Shown here piece by piece: positions 25,884 through 34,944 of a stretch of DNA of 46,064 nucleotides. The notes beneath the pieces are model-generated. The model worked only from the letters and a program-made list of their open reading frames with translations. It was not told the DNA's origin and did not search any database. The stretch comes from Gammaproteobacteria bacterium 13_2_20CM_66_19 (GTDB lineage Bacteria > Pseudomonadota > Gammaproteobacteria > Steroidobacterales > Steroidobacteraceae), in assembly GCA_001914695.1 (NCBI GenBank), contig MNCZ01000052.1, positions 2,311-48,374 on the forward strand, written 5' to 3'. Both the position numbers and the translations under genes were made by a program. Every line of letters begins with the position of its first letter. The stretch's first letter is position 1.

Positions 25884-26356
25884 CCACCTCACCGGTTGCC
25901 CATGGCAGTTTCATCCTGGAGCGCTCCTACGAGGCGAGCCCCTCTCGGGTGTTCGCCGCCTGGGCGGATCCGGACCTGAAGGCACGCTGGTTCATCGGGC
26001 CGGATGACTGGATGCCGGTGCGGCGCGAGCTCGACCTGCGGGTCGGAGGACAGGAGCTGCTGCAGGGGCGCTTCGCGAAGAGCGGGCGCGAGACGCTCTT
26101 CACCGCGCGCTATCACGACATCGTGAAAGGCGAGCGCCTCGTCTACGTCTACGACATGCACACTGCCGGCAAGCTGCACTCCACTTCCCTCGCGACGGTG
26201 GAGATGCGGCCGCGAGGCGCGGGCACGCAGCTGGTATTCACCGAGCAGGTGGCGTTCCTCGACGGCACCGACGGCCGGGAGGGGACTGCATCCCGCGAGC
26301 GGGGCACCGCGGCGCATCTCGACCGGATCGGCCGCGCCTTGCGGGAGGCCAGCTGA
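25880..26356 (+). CDS. SRPBCC / AHSA1-type protein
   Basis: The 158-residue protein has the START-like helix-grip pattern of the AHSA1 (Activator of Hsp90 ATPase-like) family: FILERSYEASPSRVFAAWAD, LKARWFIGPDDW, FTARYHDIVKGERLVYVYDM and a C-terminal long helix. Such domains bind hydrophobic ligands in a deep pocket. It is translationally coupled to the ArsR-type gene upstream, a very common pairing in bacteria. The ligand and function are unknown. The next gene is convergent. Confidence 0.88.
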   Translation: MTTSPVAHGSFILERSYEASPSRVFAAWADPDLKARWFIGPDDWMPVRRELDLRVGGQELLQGRFAKSGRETLFTARYHDIVKGERLVYVYDMHTAGKLHSTSLATVEMRPRGAGTQLVFTEQVAFLDGTDGREGTASRERGTAAHLDRIGRALREAS

Positions 26357-26383
26357 TGGGTCGCGTGCGACCCGGGGCGCTCG

Positions 26384-28477
26384 CTAGGTGCGCAGCTGGC
26401 CGGTGAGCGTCGCGAGGGAATCGAGCGGCGCCGAGCAGGTGCTGCCGCGGCAGAGGTAGGCGACGATGTCCCCGCGCGGGGACTTGTCCGCGAGCCCCGG
26501 CGGCAGATCCTTCGCCTCCGCAGGTATCGCGAGCACCAGCTCACGCGGCGCATAGGCCTTCGAGAGCTCCCGGCGCCAGCTCTCGAGCGAGGCCTGCCGC
26601 CCGCGGAGGATAACGGTCGCGGGCGGATGCAACAGCTCTTCCAGCGCCGTGAGAAGACTCATATGCGACTGCGGGTACCTCGCGAGCGCTGCCCACGCCG
26701 CCCGCAGTGTCCTCTCGGCCGCCGCGAGGTAGCGGGGCTCGCCGAGGAGGTTGCCGAGGCGCAGCAGCACGCTCGCGGCGACACCGTTGCCCGAAGGCGT
26801 GGCGTCGTCGCTGAAGCTCTTCATGCGATGAATGAGCGTCTCGTGATCGTCGGAAGTGAAATAGAAGCCGCCGGCCCCCTCGTCGGCGAAGTGCTTCAGC
26901 ACCACCCCGATGAGCTGCTGCGCAAAATCGAGCTCCTCGCGCCGGAAACGCAGCTGCTGCAGCTCGAGCGCCGCGTCGGCGAGGAACACGTAGTCGTCGA
27001 GATAGGCGTTGAGGTGCGCACGGCCCTCCATGTAGGTCGCGAGCAGCCGCCCGTCGCGCCACAGCCGCGTGCGGATGAAATCGAGCGCTCGGGTCGCTGC
27101 GGTCACGAGCTCATCGTCCGCGAGGGCGCGCGCGGCTATCGCCATGCCGCGGATCATGAGCGCGTTCCAGGAGGTCAGGATCTTCTCATCGCGCGCCGGG
27201 CGTACACGCTGCGCGCGAATGCCGAGGAGCTTCGCGCGGGCTCGGGCGAGGAGCGCCTCGACTTCTTCCTCCGTGCGGCCGGCCTGTCGGGCGATGTCGG
27301 AGGTGGCGGCGGCGACGCGCAGGTGCCAGCGCCCCTCGAAGTTCGCTTCCCCGTCGAGCCCGAAGCGTGGCGCAAACACCGCGAACTCCTCGGCGCTCAG
27401 CGCTTTGCGGACCTCGTCGCGGTCCCAGGCGTAGAACTTCCCCTCGTGACCTTCCGAGTCGGCATCGAGGCTCGAGTAGTAGCCGCCCTCCGGGGACTGC
27501 ATCTCGCGCAGCGTCCAGTCGGCGATCGAGCGGGCCACGCGCGCGTGCGATGGATCGCCGGTGGCGAGCGCCGCCTGCGCATACACCGCGAGCAGCGCGC
27601 CGTTGTCGTACAGCATCTTCTCGAAGTGCGGAATCATCCAGTACTCGTCGACCGAGTAGCGGCAGAATCCGCCGCCCAGCTGGTCGTTGATACCCCCCTC
27701 GGCCATGCGGCGCAGCGTGAGCGTCGCCATGTGCCGGGCCTCGAGGTCCGGCTCGGGCGCGCCGGCGCTCGCCGGCCAGCGCCTGAGCAGCCACTCGATG
27801 GTCTGCGGGTGCGGGAACTTCGGTGCGCCGCCGAAACCCCCGTAGCGGGGATCGAAGCTGCGCGCGAGCTGCTCGCGCAGGCTCGCGAGCGGGGCCTCCG
27901 TGAGCTCGCTGTCGGGGCCCGCTGGTTGCGGGTTGAGATCCGCGAAGGCCGCCATGAGCGCCTCGTTCTGCGGGCGCAGCTCCGCGGAGCGCTGCCGGTA
28001 GAACTCGGCGACCCGGAGCAGCAGGTCCTTGAACGCCGGCAGCCCGTAGCGCGCTTCCTTCGGAAAGTAGGTGCCTCCGAAGAACGGCCGCTGATCGTCG
28101 TGTGTGAGGAACATGGTGAGCGGCCAGCCGCCGCTGCGCTGGGTGAGCATCTGCTGCGCGATCTGGTAGATGCGATCGATGTCGGGACGCTCTTCCCGGT
28201 CGACTTTGATGTTGATGAAGTGCTCGTTGAGAAGGCGCGCGGTGGCCTCGTCTTCGAAGCTCTCCTCATTTTTGACGTGGCACCAGTGGCAGGCGTGGTA
28301 GCCCACGCTCAGGTGAATCGGCTTTTTTTCGACGCGTGCCCGCTCGAGTGCTTCATTGCCCCACGGATACCACTCGACGGGATTGTGAGCATGTTGCCGC
28401 AGATATGGGCTCGTTTCCGTCGCGAGATGGTTCGTGTACTTCGGCGTGCCGTCGCGGTTGAGGTGGCTGACTTTCAT
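26384..28477 (-). CDS. DUF255 thioredoxin-like / six-hairpin glycosidase-like protein (YyaL, SSP411 family)
   Basis: The 697-residue protein starts [19 protein letters not shown] and [13 protein letters not shown], the signature of the YyaL/SSP411 family. The N-terminal thioredoxin-like domain contains YHACHWCHV with the CxxC pair near residue 63-66, followed by [16 protein letters not shown]. The remainder (from about residue 190) is an alpha/alpha barrel of the glycoside-hydrolase-like type. The role is not established; a redox function is assumed from the CxxC motif. A GGAG site precedes the ATG. It is divergent from the methyltransferase gene. Confidence 0.88.
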   Translation of the reverse strand: MKVSHLNRDGTPKYTNHLATETSPYLRQHAHNPVEWYPWGNEALERARVEKKPIHLSVGYHACHWCHVKNEESFEDEATARLLNEHFINIKVDREERPDIDRIYQIAQQMLTQRSGGWPLTMFLTHDDQRPFFGGTYFPKEARYGLPAFKDLLLRVAEFYRQRSAELRPQNEALMAAFADLNPQPAGPDSELTEAPLASLREQLARSFDPRYGGFGGAPKFPHPQTIEWLLRRWPASAGAPEPDLEARHMATLTLRRMAEGGINDQLGGGFCRYSVDEYWMIPHFEKMLYDNGALLAVYAQAALATGDPSHARVARSIADWTLREMQSPEGGYYSSLDADSEGHEGKFYAWDRDEVRKALSAEEFAVFAPRFGLDGEANFEGRWHLRVAAATSDIARQAGRTEEEVEALLARARAKLLGIRAQRVRPARDEKILTSWNALMIRGMAIAARALADDELVTAATRALDFIRTRLWRDGRLLATYMEGRAHLNAYLDDYVFLADAALELQQLRFRREELDFAQQLIGVVLKHFADEGAGGFYFTSDDHETLIHRMKSFSDDATPSGNGVAASVLLRLGNLLGEPRYLAAAERTLRAAWAALARYPQSHMSLLTALEELLHPPATVILRGRQASLESWRRELSKAYAPRELVLAIPAEAKDLPPGLADKSPRGDIVAYLCRGSTCSAPLDSLATLTGQLRT

Positions 28478-28497
28478 CCGGATCTCCAGTCCCGATT

Positions 28498-28504
28498 GTA
28501 TACT
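28498..28504. promoter_or_regulatory. GTATACT element shared by two divergent genes
   Basis: TATACT on the plus strand and TATACA on the minus strand overlap at the palindrome GTATAC in the 32-56 base gap between the DUF255 and rRNA methyltransferase genes. Each could serve as a -10 box for one direction. No convincing -35 is seen. Confidence 0.35.
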
Positions 28505-28533
28505 CGCCCGTGCCCCTCATCCGTCCCGGACTC

Positions 28534-29760
28534 ATGTCGAACCCCTCTGCCTCCCACGTCGAGCCCGCTGCGCGCGTCCTGCGCTTGAAGCGCGGCGAAG
28601 ATCGGCGCCTCGCCGCGGGGCACCTGTGGGTGTTCAGCAACGAGATCGACACCGCCAGCACGCCGCTCACGGCATTCGATGTCGGCGCGGTGGCGGAGCT
28701 GCGCACTTCGCGCGATGCGTTCCTCGGCTACGTGTGCGTCAATCCGCACGCGCTCATCTGCGCGCGCATCCTGTCCCGCGACGCGGCTCAGCCGGTGGAC
28801 CGCGCGCTCATCGAGCGGCGGCTCGCGACGGCGCTCGTCCTGCGCGAGAAGCTCGGCAAGGCGCAGTACTGCCGCTGGGTGTTCGGCGAGTCGGACCTGT
28901 TGCCGGGGCTCGTGCTCGATCGTTACGGCGACCTCGTCGTCGGCCAGATCGCGACCGCCGGCATGGAGGCGCTCAAGCACGAGATCGAGGCGGCGGTACG
29001 GAGCGTCGCGAGCCCGCGGGGTCTTTTCTGGAAGAACGACTCCGCCGCGCGCGAGCTCGAGCATCTGCCGCAGTTCGCCGAAGCCGCCTTCGGCGACGTG
29101 CCGGCCGAAGTCGAGGTCGTGGAAGCGGGGCTCAGGTTCTCGGCGCCGCTCGCCGCCGGGCAGAAGACCGGCTGGTTCTACGACCAGAGTGCCAATCGGG
29201 CGCGCCTCGCGCGCTATATCGGCTCGAGGGCCCGGGTGCTCGATGTGTGCTCGTATGTCGGCGCCTGGGCGGTCGCGGCGCTGCGCCATGGCGCGGCTCG
29301 GGCGCTCTGCGTCGACGCCTCGGAGGCGGCGCTCGAGCTCGCACGGCGCAACGCCGAGCGCAACAGTGTCGCGCTCGAGGTGCTGCACGCCGACGCCTTC
29401 GATGCCCTGAAGTCGCTTGGCGAGCGGGGCGAGCGCTTCGAGGTGGTGATTCTCGATCCGCCCGCGTTCATCAAGCGCAAGAAGGACATACCCAAGGGCC
29501 AGGCGGCCTACCGCAAGCTGAACCAGCTCGCTCTCGGCCTGCTCGCGGACGAGGGGCTGCTGGTGTCGTGCTCGTGCTCGTACCATCTCGCCGCCGGCGA
29601 GCTCGTGAGCGCCATCCAGAGCGCCGCGCGACACGCGGGGCACTTCGTGCAGATCCTGGAGGCGGGCGGTCAGTCACCCGACCACCCGGTGCACCCTGCG
29701 ATTCCCGAGACCCGCTATCTCAAGGCGTTCTTCTGCCGCGTGACGCGCGCCGTCGGCTAA
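28534..29760 (+). CDS. rlmI: 23S rRNA cytosine-C5 methyltransferase, RlmI family
   Basis: The 408-residue protein has an N-terminal PUA domain (RLAAGHLWVFSNEID), a central domain with YCRWVFGESDLLPGLVLDRYGD, and a SAM-dependent methyltransferase domain with VLDVCSYVGAWAVAALRHGA and the catalytic ILDPPAFIKRKKDI. A cysteine-rich SCSCSYHL follows, as in RlmI, which makes m5C1962 in 23S rRNA. The ATG at 28534 is preferred; a GTG at 28510 in frame is possible and lies about where the transcript would start. Substrate position is by family. Confidence 0.9.
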   Translation: MSNPSASHVEPAARVLRLKRGEDRRLAAGHLWVFSNEIDTASTPLTAFDVGAVAELRTSRDAFLGYVCVNPHALICARILSRDAAQPVDRALIERRLATALVLREKLGKAQYCRWVFGESDLLPGLVLDRYGDLVVGQIATAGMEALKHEIEAAVRSVASPRGLFWKNDSAARELEHLPQFAEAAFGDVPAEVEVVEAGLRFSAPLAAGQKTGWFYDQSANRARLARYIGSRARVLDVCSYVGAWAVAALRHGAARALCVDASEAALELARRNAERNSVALEVLHADAFDALKSLGERGERFEVVILDPPAFIKRKKDIPKGQAAYRKLNQLALGLLADEGLLVSCSCSYHLAAGELVSAIQSAARHAGHFVQILEAGGQSPDHPVHPAIPETRYLKAFFCRVTRAVG

Positions 29761-29773
29761 ACTTCGCGCCTCG

Positions 29774-30574
29774 ATGATCACCTATCCCAACCTCAACAGG
29801 GTTGCCTTCCACATCGGCCCGGTCAAGGTGTACTGGTACGGGATCATGTACCTGCTCGGGTTCGCAGCCGCCTGGTGGCTCGCGCGGCGGCGCGCAGCCC
29901 AATCCGGCTCGACCTGGAAGAAAGCCGACGTCGACGATCTCATCTTTTTCGCCATGGTCGGCGTGATAGCCGGCGGGCGCATCGGCTACGTGCTGTTCTA
30001 CGGACTGACGTTCTGGGCGAACGATGCGTGGTATCCGCTCAGGATCTGGGAGGGCGGCATGTCCTTCCACGGCGGGCTGCTCGGGGTCGCGGTCGCGCTG
30101 ACGCTGTTCGCCTGGCGCCGCGGCCGCCACCCCGCGGACGTCTACGACTTCACCGTGCCGCTGCCGGCGCTGGGACTTCTCTTCGGCCGCATCGGCAACT
30201 TCATCAACAGCGAGCTGTGGGGCAAGGTGACGACGGCGCCGTGGGGCTTTCGCGTGAACGGCGAGGTGCGGCACCCCTCGCAGCTCTACGAGGCGGCGCT
30301 CGAGGGGCTGCTGCTGTTCGCCGTGGTGTGGTGGTTCACCGCTCGCCCGCGGCCGCGACTCGCACCCTCCGGGCTGTTCCTGCTCGTCTACGGCTGGTCG
30401 CGCTTCCTCGTGGAGTTCGTCCGGGTGCCGGACGAGCAGATCGGCTATCTCGCCGGAGGCTGGCTCACCGAGGGGCAGCTGCTGTCGGCGCCGATGATCA
30501 TTTTCGGCGCGGCGCTGCTGGTGTGGGCGTACCGCGCACGCGCTCCGTCCGGCAACTTCGCGGTCGCCCAATGA
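29774..30574 (+). CDS. lgt: Phosphatidylglycerol-prolipoprotein diacylglyceryl transferase
   Basis: Lgt transfers diacylglycerol from phosphatidylglycerol to the lipobox cysteine of prolipoproteins in the inner membrane. The 266-residue protein has about seven membrane segments and the conserved [34 protein letters not shown] (catalytic His) and the Lgt signature [13 protein letters not shown] with its essential Arg and Asn. [13 protein letters not shown] and [15 protein letters not shown] follow. It begins 13 bases after rlmI and overlaps thyA by ATGA, so it is part of a tight operon. Confidence 0.96.
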   Translation: MITYPNLNRVAFHIGPVKVYWYGIMYLLGFAAAWWLARRRAAQSGSTWKKADVDDLIFFAMVGVIAGGRIGYVLFYGLTFWANDAWYPLRIWEGGMSFHGGLLGVAVALTLFAWRRGRHPADVYDFTVPLPALGLLFGRIGNFINSELWGKVTTAPWGFRVNGEVRHPSQLYEAALEGLLLFAVVWWFTARPRPRLAPSGLFLLVYGWSRFLVEFVRVPDEQIGYLAGGWLTEGQLLSAPMIIFGAALLVWAYRARAPSGNFAVAQ

Positions 30575-31361
30575 AGCAGTATCTGGAGCTGATGCGCCGC
30601 ATCCGCACCGAGGGCGAGCGCAAGCAGGATCGCACGGGGACCGGCACGCTGTCGGTGTTCGGGCATCAGATGCGCTTCGATCTCGCGCAGGGCTTCCCGC
30701 TGGTCACGACCAAGAAGATCCACGTGCCGTCGGTGGTCTACGAGCTGCTGTGGTTCCTGCGGGGAGACACCAACGTCGCCTGGCTGCGCGAGCATGGGGT
30801 CACCATCTGGGACGAATGGGCCGACGCGCAGGGAGAGCTCGGGCCGGTCTACGGCAGGCAGTGGCGCGCCTGGCCCACCGCCGACGGACGCACCATCGAC
30901 CAGATCGCGCGCGCGGTGGAGCAACTCAGGAGCAACCCCGACTCGCGCCGCATCATCGTCAGCGCCTGGAACGTGGGTGAGCTCGAGCGCATGCGCCTCC
31001 TGCCGTGCCACGCGTTCTTCCAGTTCCACGTGGCCGCGGGACGGCTGTCCTGTCAGCTCTACCAGCGCAGCGCCGACGCGTTCCTGGGCGTGCCCTTCAA
31101 CATCGCGAGCTACGCGCTCCTCGCGCACCTGTTCGCGCAGCAGTGCGATCTCGAGCCGGGCGAGCTCGTCTGGACCGGCGGCGACTGCCACCTGTACCTG
31201 AACCACCTGGAGCAGGCGGAGCTGCAGCTCTCGCGCACGCCGTTCGCGCCGCCGCGGCTCTCGATCCGGCGCCGCCCGCCGAGCATCTTCGACTACCGTT
31301 ACGAGGATTTCGAGTTCGCGGACTACCAGCATCATGCGCCGATCCGCGCGCCGGTGGCCGT

Positions 31362-31365
<4 letters not shown>
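30571..31365 (+). CDS. thyA: Thymidylate synthase
   Basis: ThyA methylates dUMP to dTMP with methylene-tetrahydrofolate. The 264-residue length equals that of the E. coli enzyme. Catalytic and binding segments are complete: [41 protein letters not shown] with the catalytic Cys, [20 protein letters not shown], and GDCHLYLNH. The dihydrofolate it produces is recycled by FolA, encoded about 2.5 kb downstream. Start and stop both overlap neighbours (lgt and the SET gene) by four bases. Confidence 0.97.
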
Positions 31366-31889
<524 letters not shown>

Positions 31890-31919
31890 GGGCGGGCCGC
31901 AGCAGCGCGTGCAGACTAC

Positions 31920-33779
31920 ATGAACCCGCAGCGTCGCCTGAGCGTGTCCGCGGTCGTGGGCGCCATGGGAATCGTCTATGGCGACATCGGCACGAGCCCG
32001 CTGTACGCGCTGGAGTCGGCGCTCGATGCCGCCGGCGGTTTCGACGCCGAGGTGGTGCTCGGCGTGCTGTCGCTGGTCTTCTGGAGCCTGACCATCTCGG
32101 TCACCCTCAAGTACGTCACGGTCATCATGCGGGCGGACAACGAGGGGGAGGGCGGAATCCTGGCGCTGTTCGCCCTCGCCCAACGGCGGCTGATCACCGG
32201 CAGCACCTGGGCGAAGGTGGCGGTGGGGCTGGCGCTCGCGGGCACCGCGTTCTTCTTCTGCGATGCGCTCATCACGCCGGCGATCTCGGTGCTGGGCGCC
32301 GTCGAGGGCCTGGAGGTGCTGAACCCGGGCTTAAAGAGTGGCGTGATCCCGGTCACGATCATCGTCATCATGGTGCTGTTTGCCTATCAGCGCCACGGCA
32401 CCGCCAGCGTGGCCCGGCTGTTCGGGCCCATCATGCTGCTCTGGTTCGTGGTGATCGGGGTCATCGGCATCATTCCCATCGTCCGCAGCCCGCAGATCCT
32501 GCTGGCCCTGAATCCCCTGCACGGCATCGATCTGCTGGTACATCGTGCGCCGGTGGCGCTGGCGATCATCGGGGCGGTGTTCCTGGCGATCACCGGAGGC
32601 GAGGCGCTGTACGCGGACATGGGCCAGTTCGGCCGGCGACCAGTGCGTATCGCCTGGTTCGCGCTGGTGGGGCCGGCGCTGGTGATCAACTATTTCGGGC
32701 AGGGCGCCCTGCTGCTCGAGCTCGGCAGACCCGTCGCGCATCCGCTCTACCACCTGGTATCCGCCGCGGTGCTGCCGTGGATGGTGGTCCTGGCGACCGC
32801 GGCCGCGATCATCGCCTCGCAGGCCACGATCTCCGGCGCCTTTTCCATGGCCCGCCAGGCGGTGCACCTGGATCTCCTGCCGCGGCTGCGCGTGCTGCAG
32901 ACCTCGGCGCTCGAGCAGGGCCAGATCTACGTGCCGATCGTGAACTGGCTGGTGTTCATCGCGGTGTGCGCCTTCGTCGTCGGCTTCGGCTCATCCGCTG
33001 CGCTGGGAGGCGCCTATGGCGCGGCGGTCGTCGGCACGATGGTGGTGACGACCATCCTCGGCGCGTTCGTCGCCGCGACGCAGTGGAACTGGCCGACCTG
33101 GCAGGTGGCGGGCCTGTTCAGCGTGTTGCTGGTGACCGACTGCGCCTATGTTGCGGGCAACCTCACCAAGGTGCCGAACGGCGGCTGGATCCCGCTGACG
33201 CTCGGCGCAGCCCTGTGCCTGATATTCACCACCTGGCGCAGCGGCCGGCTCGAGCTGCGCGCGGCGCTCGCGAAGATGGCGGTGCCGCGCAGCGAGATCG
33301 GCAAGCTGGTGACGGGCGTGCACCGTGTGCCGGGCACGGGCGTGTTTCTCGCGAGCAACTCGCATCTCGTGCCGTCGGCGCTGATCCGCAACATCGAGCA
33401 CAACGGCGTGGTGCATCAGCGCGTCATCATTCTCAACGTCGAGATCTCCGACACGCCGCGCCAGGACCCGGTGCAGCGGCTGCGTATCGAGGAGGTGGTG
33501 CCCGGCGTGCACTGCGTCACCGCGCGCTTCGGCTTCATGGAGACGCCCGATGTGGCCGAAGCGCTCAAGGCATGCCGCGCGCGGGGGCTGCGCGTGTTCA
33601 CGGAGGACAGCTCCTTCTTCGTCGGCCGCCACGTAGTGCGCGCGCGACCGCTGCCGGGCCTGCGCGGGCTGCAGCGGCGTCTGTTTGCGCGCATGCAGCA
33701 ATACAGCACCCAGGCGGCGGAGTTCTTCCGCATGCCCTTCCGGGATGTGGTCGTCCTCAACACCGCGGTCGAGATCTGA
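31920..33779 (+). CDS. kup: Low-affinity potassium uptake transporter, KUP family
   Basis: The 619-residue membrane protein has about twelve transmembrane segments in its first 430 residues and a cytoplasmic C-terminal domain. Family motifs are GAMGIVYGDIGTSPLYALESA at the N-terminus, RADNEGEGGILALFAL, and ITGGEALYADMGQFGRRPVR. It imports K+ with protons. It starts 30 bases after the SET gene and shows only a weak ribosome site. A three-copy 17-bp repeat begins inside its last codons. Confidence 0.94.
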   Translation: MNPQRRLSVSAVVGAMGIVYGDIGTSPLYALESALDAAGGFDAEVVLGVLSLVFWSLTISVTLKYVTVIMRADNEGEGGILALFALAQRRLITGSTWAKVAVGLALAGTAFFFCDALITPAISVLGAVEGLEVLNPGLKSGVIPVTIIVIMVLFAYQRHGTASVARLFGPIMLLWFVVIGVIGIIPIVRSPQILLALNPLHGIDLLVHRAPVALAIIGAVFLAITGGEALYADMGQFGRRPVRIAWFALVGPALVINYFGQGALLLELGRPVAHPLYHLVSAAVLPWMVVLATAAAIIASQATISGAFSMARQAVHLDLLPRLRVLQTSALEQGQIYVPIVNWLVFIAVCAFVVGFGSSAALGGAYGAAVVGTMVVTTILGAFVAATQWNWPTWQVAGLFSVLLVTDCAYVAGNLTKVPNGGWIPLTLGAALCLIFTTWRSGRLELRAALAKMAVPRSEIGKLVTGVHRVPGTGVFLASNSHLVPSALIRNIEHNGVVHQRVIILNVEISDTPRQDPVQRLRIEEVVPGVHCVTARFGFMETPDVAEALKACRARGLRVFTEDSSFFVGRHVVRARPLPGLRGLQRRLFARMQQYSTQAAEFFRMPFRDVVVLNTAVEI

Positions 33780-33818
33780 TGGCTGTCGAGATCCGACCGC
33801 AGTCGAGATCCGACCGCC
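33768..33818. repeat. Three tandem 17-bp units at the 3' end of kup
   Basis: Units at 33768-33784, 33785-33801 and 33802-33818 all begin GTCGAGATC. The second and third differ only at the last base, the first has diverged after GTCGAGATC. The first unit holds the kup stop codon, so the array looks like an expansion of the last codons into the gap before folA. Confidence 0.7.
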
Positions 33819-33858
33819 GTTACCAGCTTCACCCCAATGGCCTTGCCACGGCCGCGCC

Positions 33859-33867
33859 TGTAATAAT
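33859..33867 (+). promoter_or_regulatory. Extended -10 element ahead of folA
   Basis: TGTAATAAT matches an extended -10 (TGn plus AATAAT). It ends six bases before the folA ATG at 33874, and no -35 or ribosome site is seen, so a leaderless transcript is possible. Confidence 0.4.
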
Positions 33868-33873
33868 TCGGCC

Positions 33874-34401
33874 ATGAGCGCCGCGCAACCGCTGATCACG
33901 CTGATCGTCGCGATGGCGCAGAACGGAGTGATCGGACGCGCCAACGCGCTCCCCTGGCGGCTGCCGAGGGACCTGCAGCGCTTCAAGGCGTTCACCCTCG
34001 GCAAGGCGGTGCTCATGGGACGCCGGACCTTCGAGTCCATCGGCCGGCCGCTCCCGCAACGCGCCAACCTGGTGCTGACGCGGGATCGCGCCTGGTACGC
34101 CGCCGGTGTCGACGCCGTGCACTCGCTGGAAGAGGCGCTCGCGCGTAGCGGCGTCCATACGGAGCTCGTTGCGATCGGCGGCGCCGAGGTCTATCGGCTG
34201 GTGCTGCCGCTGGCGCGCCGGATCTACCTCACCCACGTGCATGCCGACGTGCCGGGCGACGCGTTCTTTCCCGATTTCGATTCCACCCAGTGGGCCGACG
34301 TCGAATGCAGCGCGCATCCGGCGGACGAGAACCACGCCTATCCCTTCACGTTCGTGACGCTCGAGCGGCGCTACGCGCCCGAGGCGCCGCGCCATCACTG
34401 A
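33874..34401 (+). CDS. folA: Dihydrofolate reductase
   Basis: FolA reduces dihydrofolate with NADPH, regenerating the cofactor used by ThyA. The 175-residue protein has LIVAMAQNGVIGRANALPWRLP, where the active-site acidic residue is in PRDLQRFK, then VLMGRRTFESIGRPLPQR, VLTRD, IGGAEVYRL and the C-terminal FVTLER. The start at 33874 gives MSAAQPLITLIVAMA. No Shine-Dalgarno is visible in the AT-rich bases just before it. A damaged copy of its last 35 bases occurs at 34890-34922. Confidence 0.95.
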   Translation: MSAAQPLITLIVAMAQNGVIGRANALPWRLPRDLQRFKAFTLGKAVLMGRRTFESIGRPLPQRANLVLTRDRAWYAAGVDAVHSLEEALARSGVHTELVAIGGAEVYRLVLPLARRIYLTHVHADVPGDAFFPDFDSTQWADVECSAHPADENHAYPFTFVTLERRYAPEAPRHH

Positions 34402-34462
34402 GCGCGCCGCGGCCGGTCGCCGCGTCGGCGCCAAAGTAAGCCCGACACCGCAAGGACGCCCC

Positions 34463-34885
34463 ATGTTCACTTACGTCACGCTCGGCACCAACGACCCACC
34501 GCGCGCCGCCCGCTTCTACGATGCCGTGCTCGGCGCGCTCGGGCTCGAGCGCTGCGACGTGTCCGAGCCCGAGTGGCAGGACTGGCACGGCTGGGGCGTG
34601 TACGACAAGGAAGCCGGGCGTGAGCTCGCACTGTGGCTCTGTCCGCCGTTCGACGCTCGCCCGGCGAGCGCTGGCAACGGCACGATGGTGGCGCTTGTGG
34701 CGCGCTCCTGGAGCGAGGTGGATCGGTTCCACGCGGCAGCGCTCACGCAGGGCGGCACGTCCGAGGGTGCGCCTGGGCTTCGCCCGCACTACGGCGCCGA
34801 TTTCTACGCCGCTTACGTGCGCGATCCCGACGGCAACAAGCTCGCGGCGGTGTGCCGGGGATTCACCCAGCCGCAGCGGGATTGA
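34463..34885 (+). CDS. VOC-family (glyoxalase/bleomycin resistance-like) protein
   Basis: The 140-residue protein has the paired beta-alpha-beta-beta-beta pattern of vicinal oxygen chelate proteins (YVTLGTNDPPRAARFYDAVL, GLERCDVSEPEWQDW, then FYAAYVRDPDGNKLAAVCRG). VOC proteins include metal-dependent lyases, dioxygenases and resistance proteins. The catalytic class cannot be told from this sequence. It lies between folA and the convergent PAS gene. Confidence 0.85.
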   Translation: MFTYVTLGTNDPPRAARFYDAVLGALGLERCDVSEPEWQDWHGWGVYDKEAGRELALWLCPPFDARPASAGNGTMVALVARSWSEVDRFHAAALTQGGTSEGAPGLRPHYGADFYAAYVRDPDGNKLAAVCRGFTQPQRD

Positions 34886-34889
34886 GCTC

Positions 34890-34922
34890 GGCGCTACGCC
34901 CGAGGCGCCGCGGCCTCACTGA
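34890..34922. repeat. Degenerate copy of the folA 3' end
   Basis: The bases from GGCGCTACG to TCACTGA repeat folA 34367-34401 with a two-base deletion and two substitutions. The copy starts just after the VOC stop codon. It looks like a remnant of a duplication that included the end of folA. Confidence 0.65.
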
Positions 34923-34944
34923 AAATCCGATCCGCGAATACCCC

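Noticed and set aside
26627..28588. Plus-strand ORF of 653 codons over the DUF255 gene
   Set aside because: It is antisense to a gene with a clear family signature and has no domain of its own.
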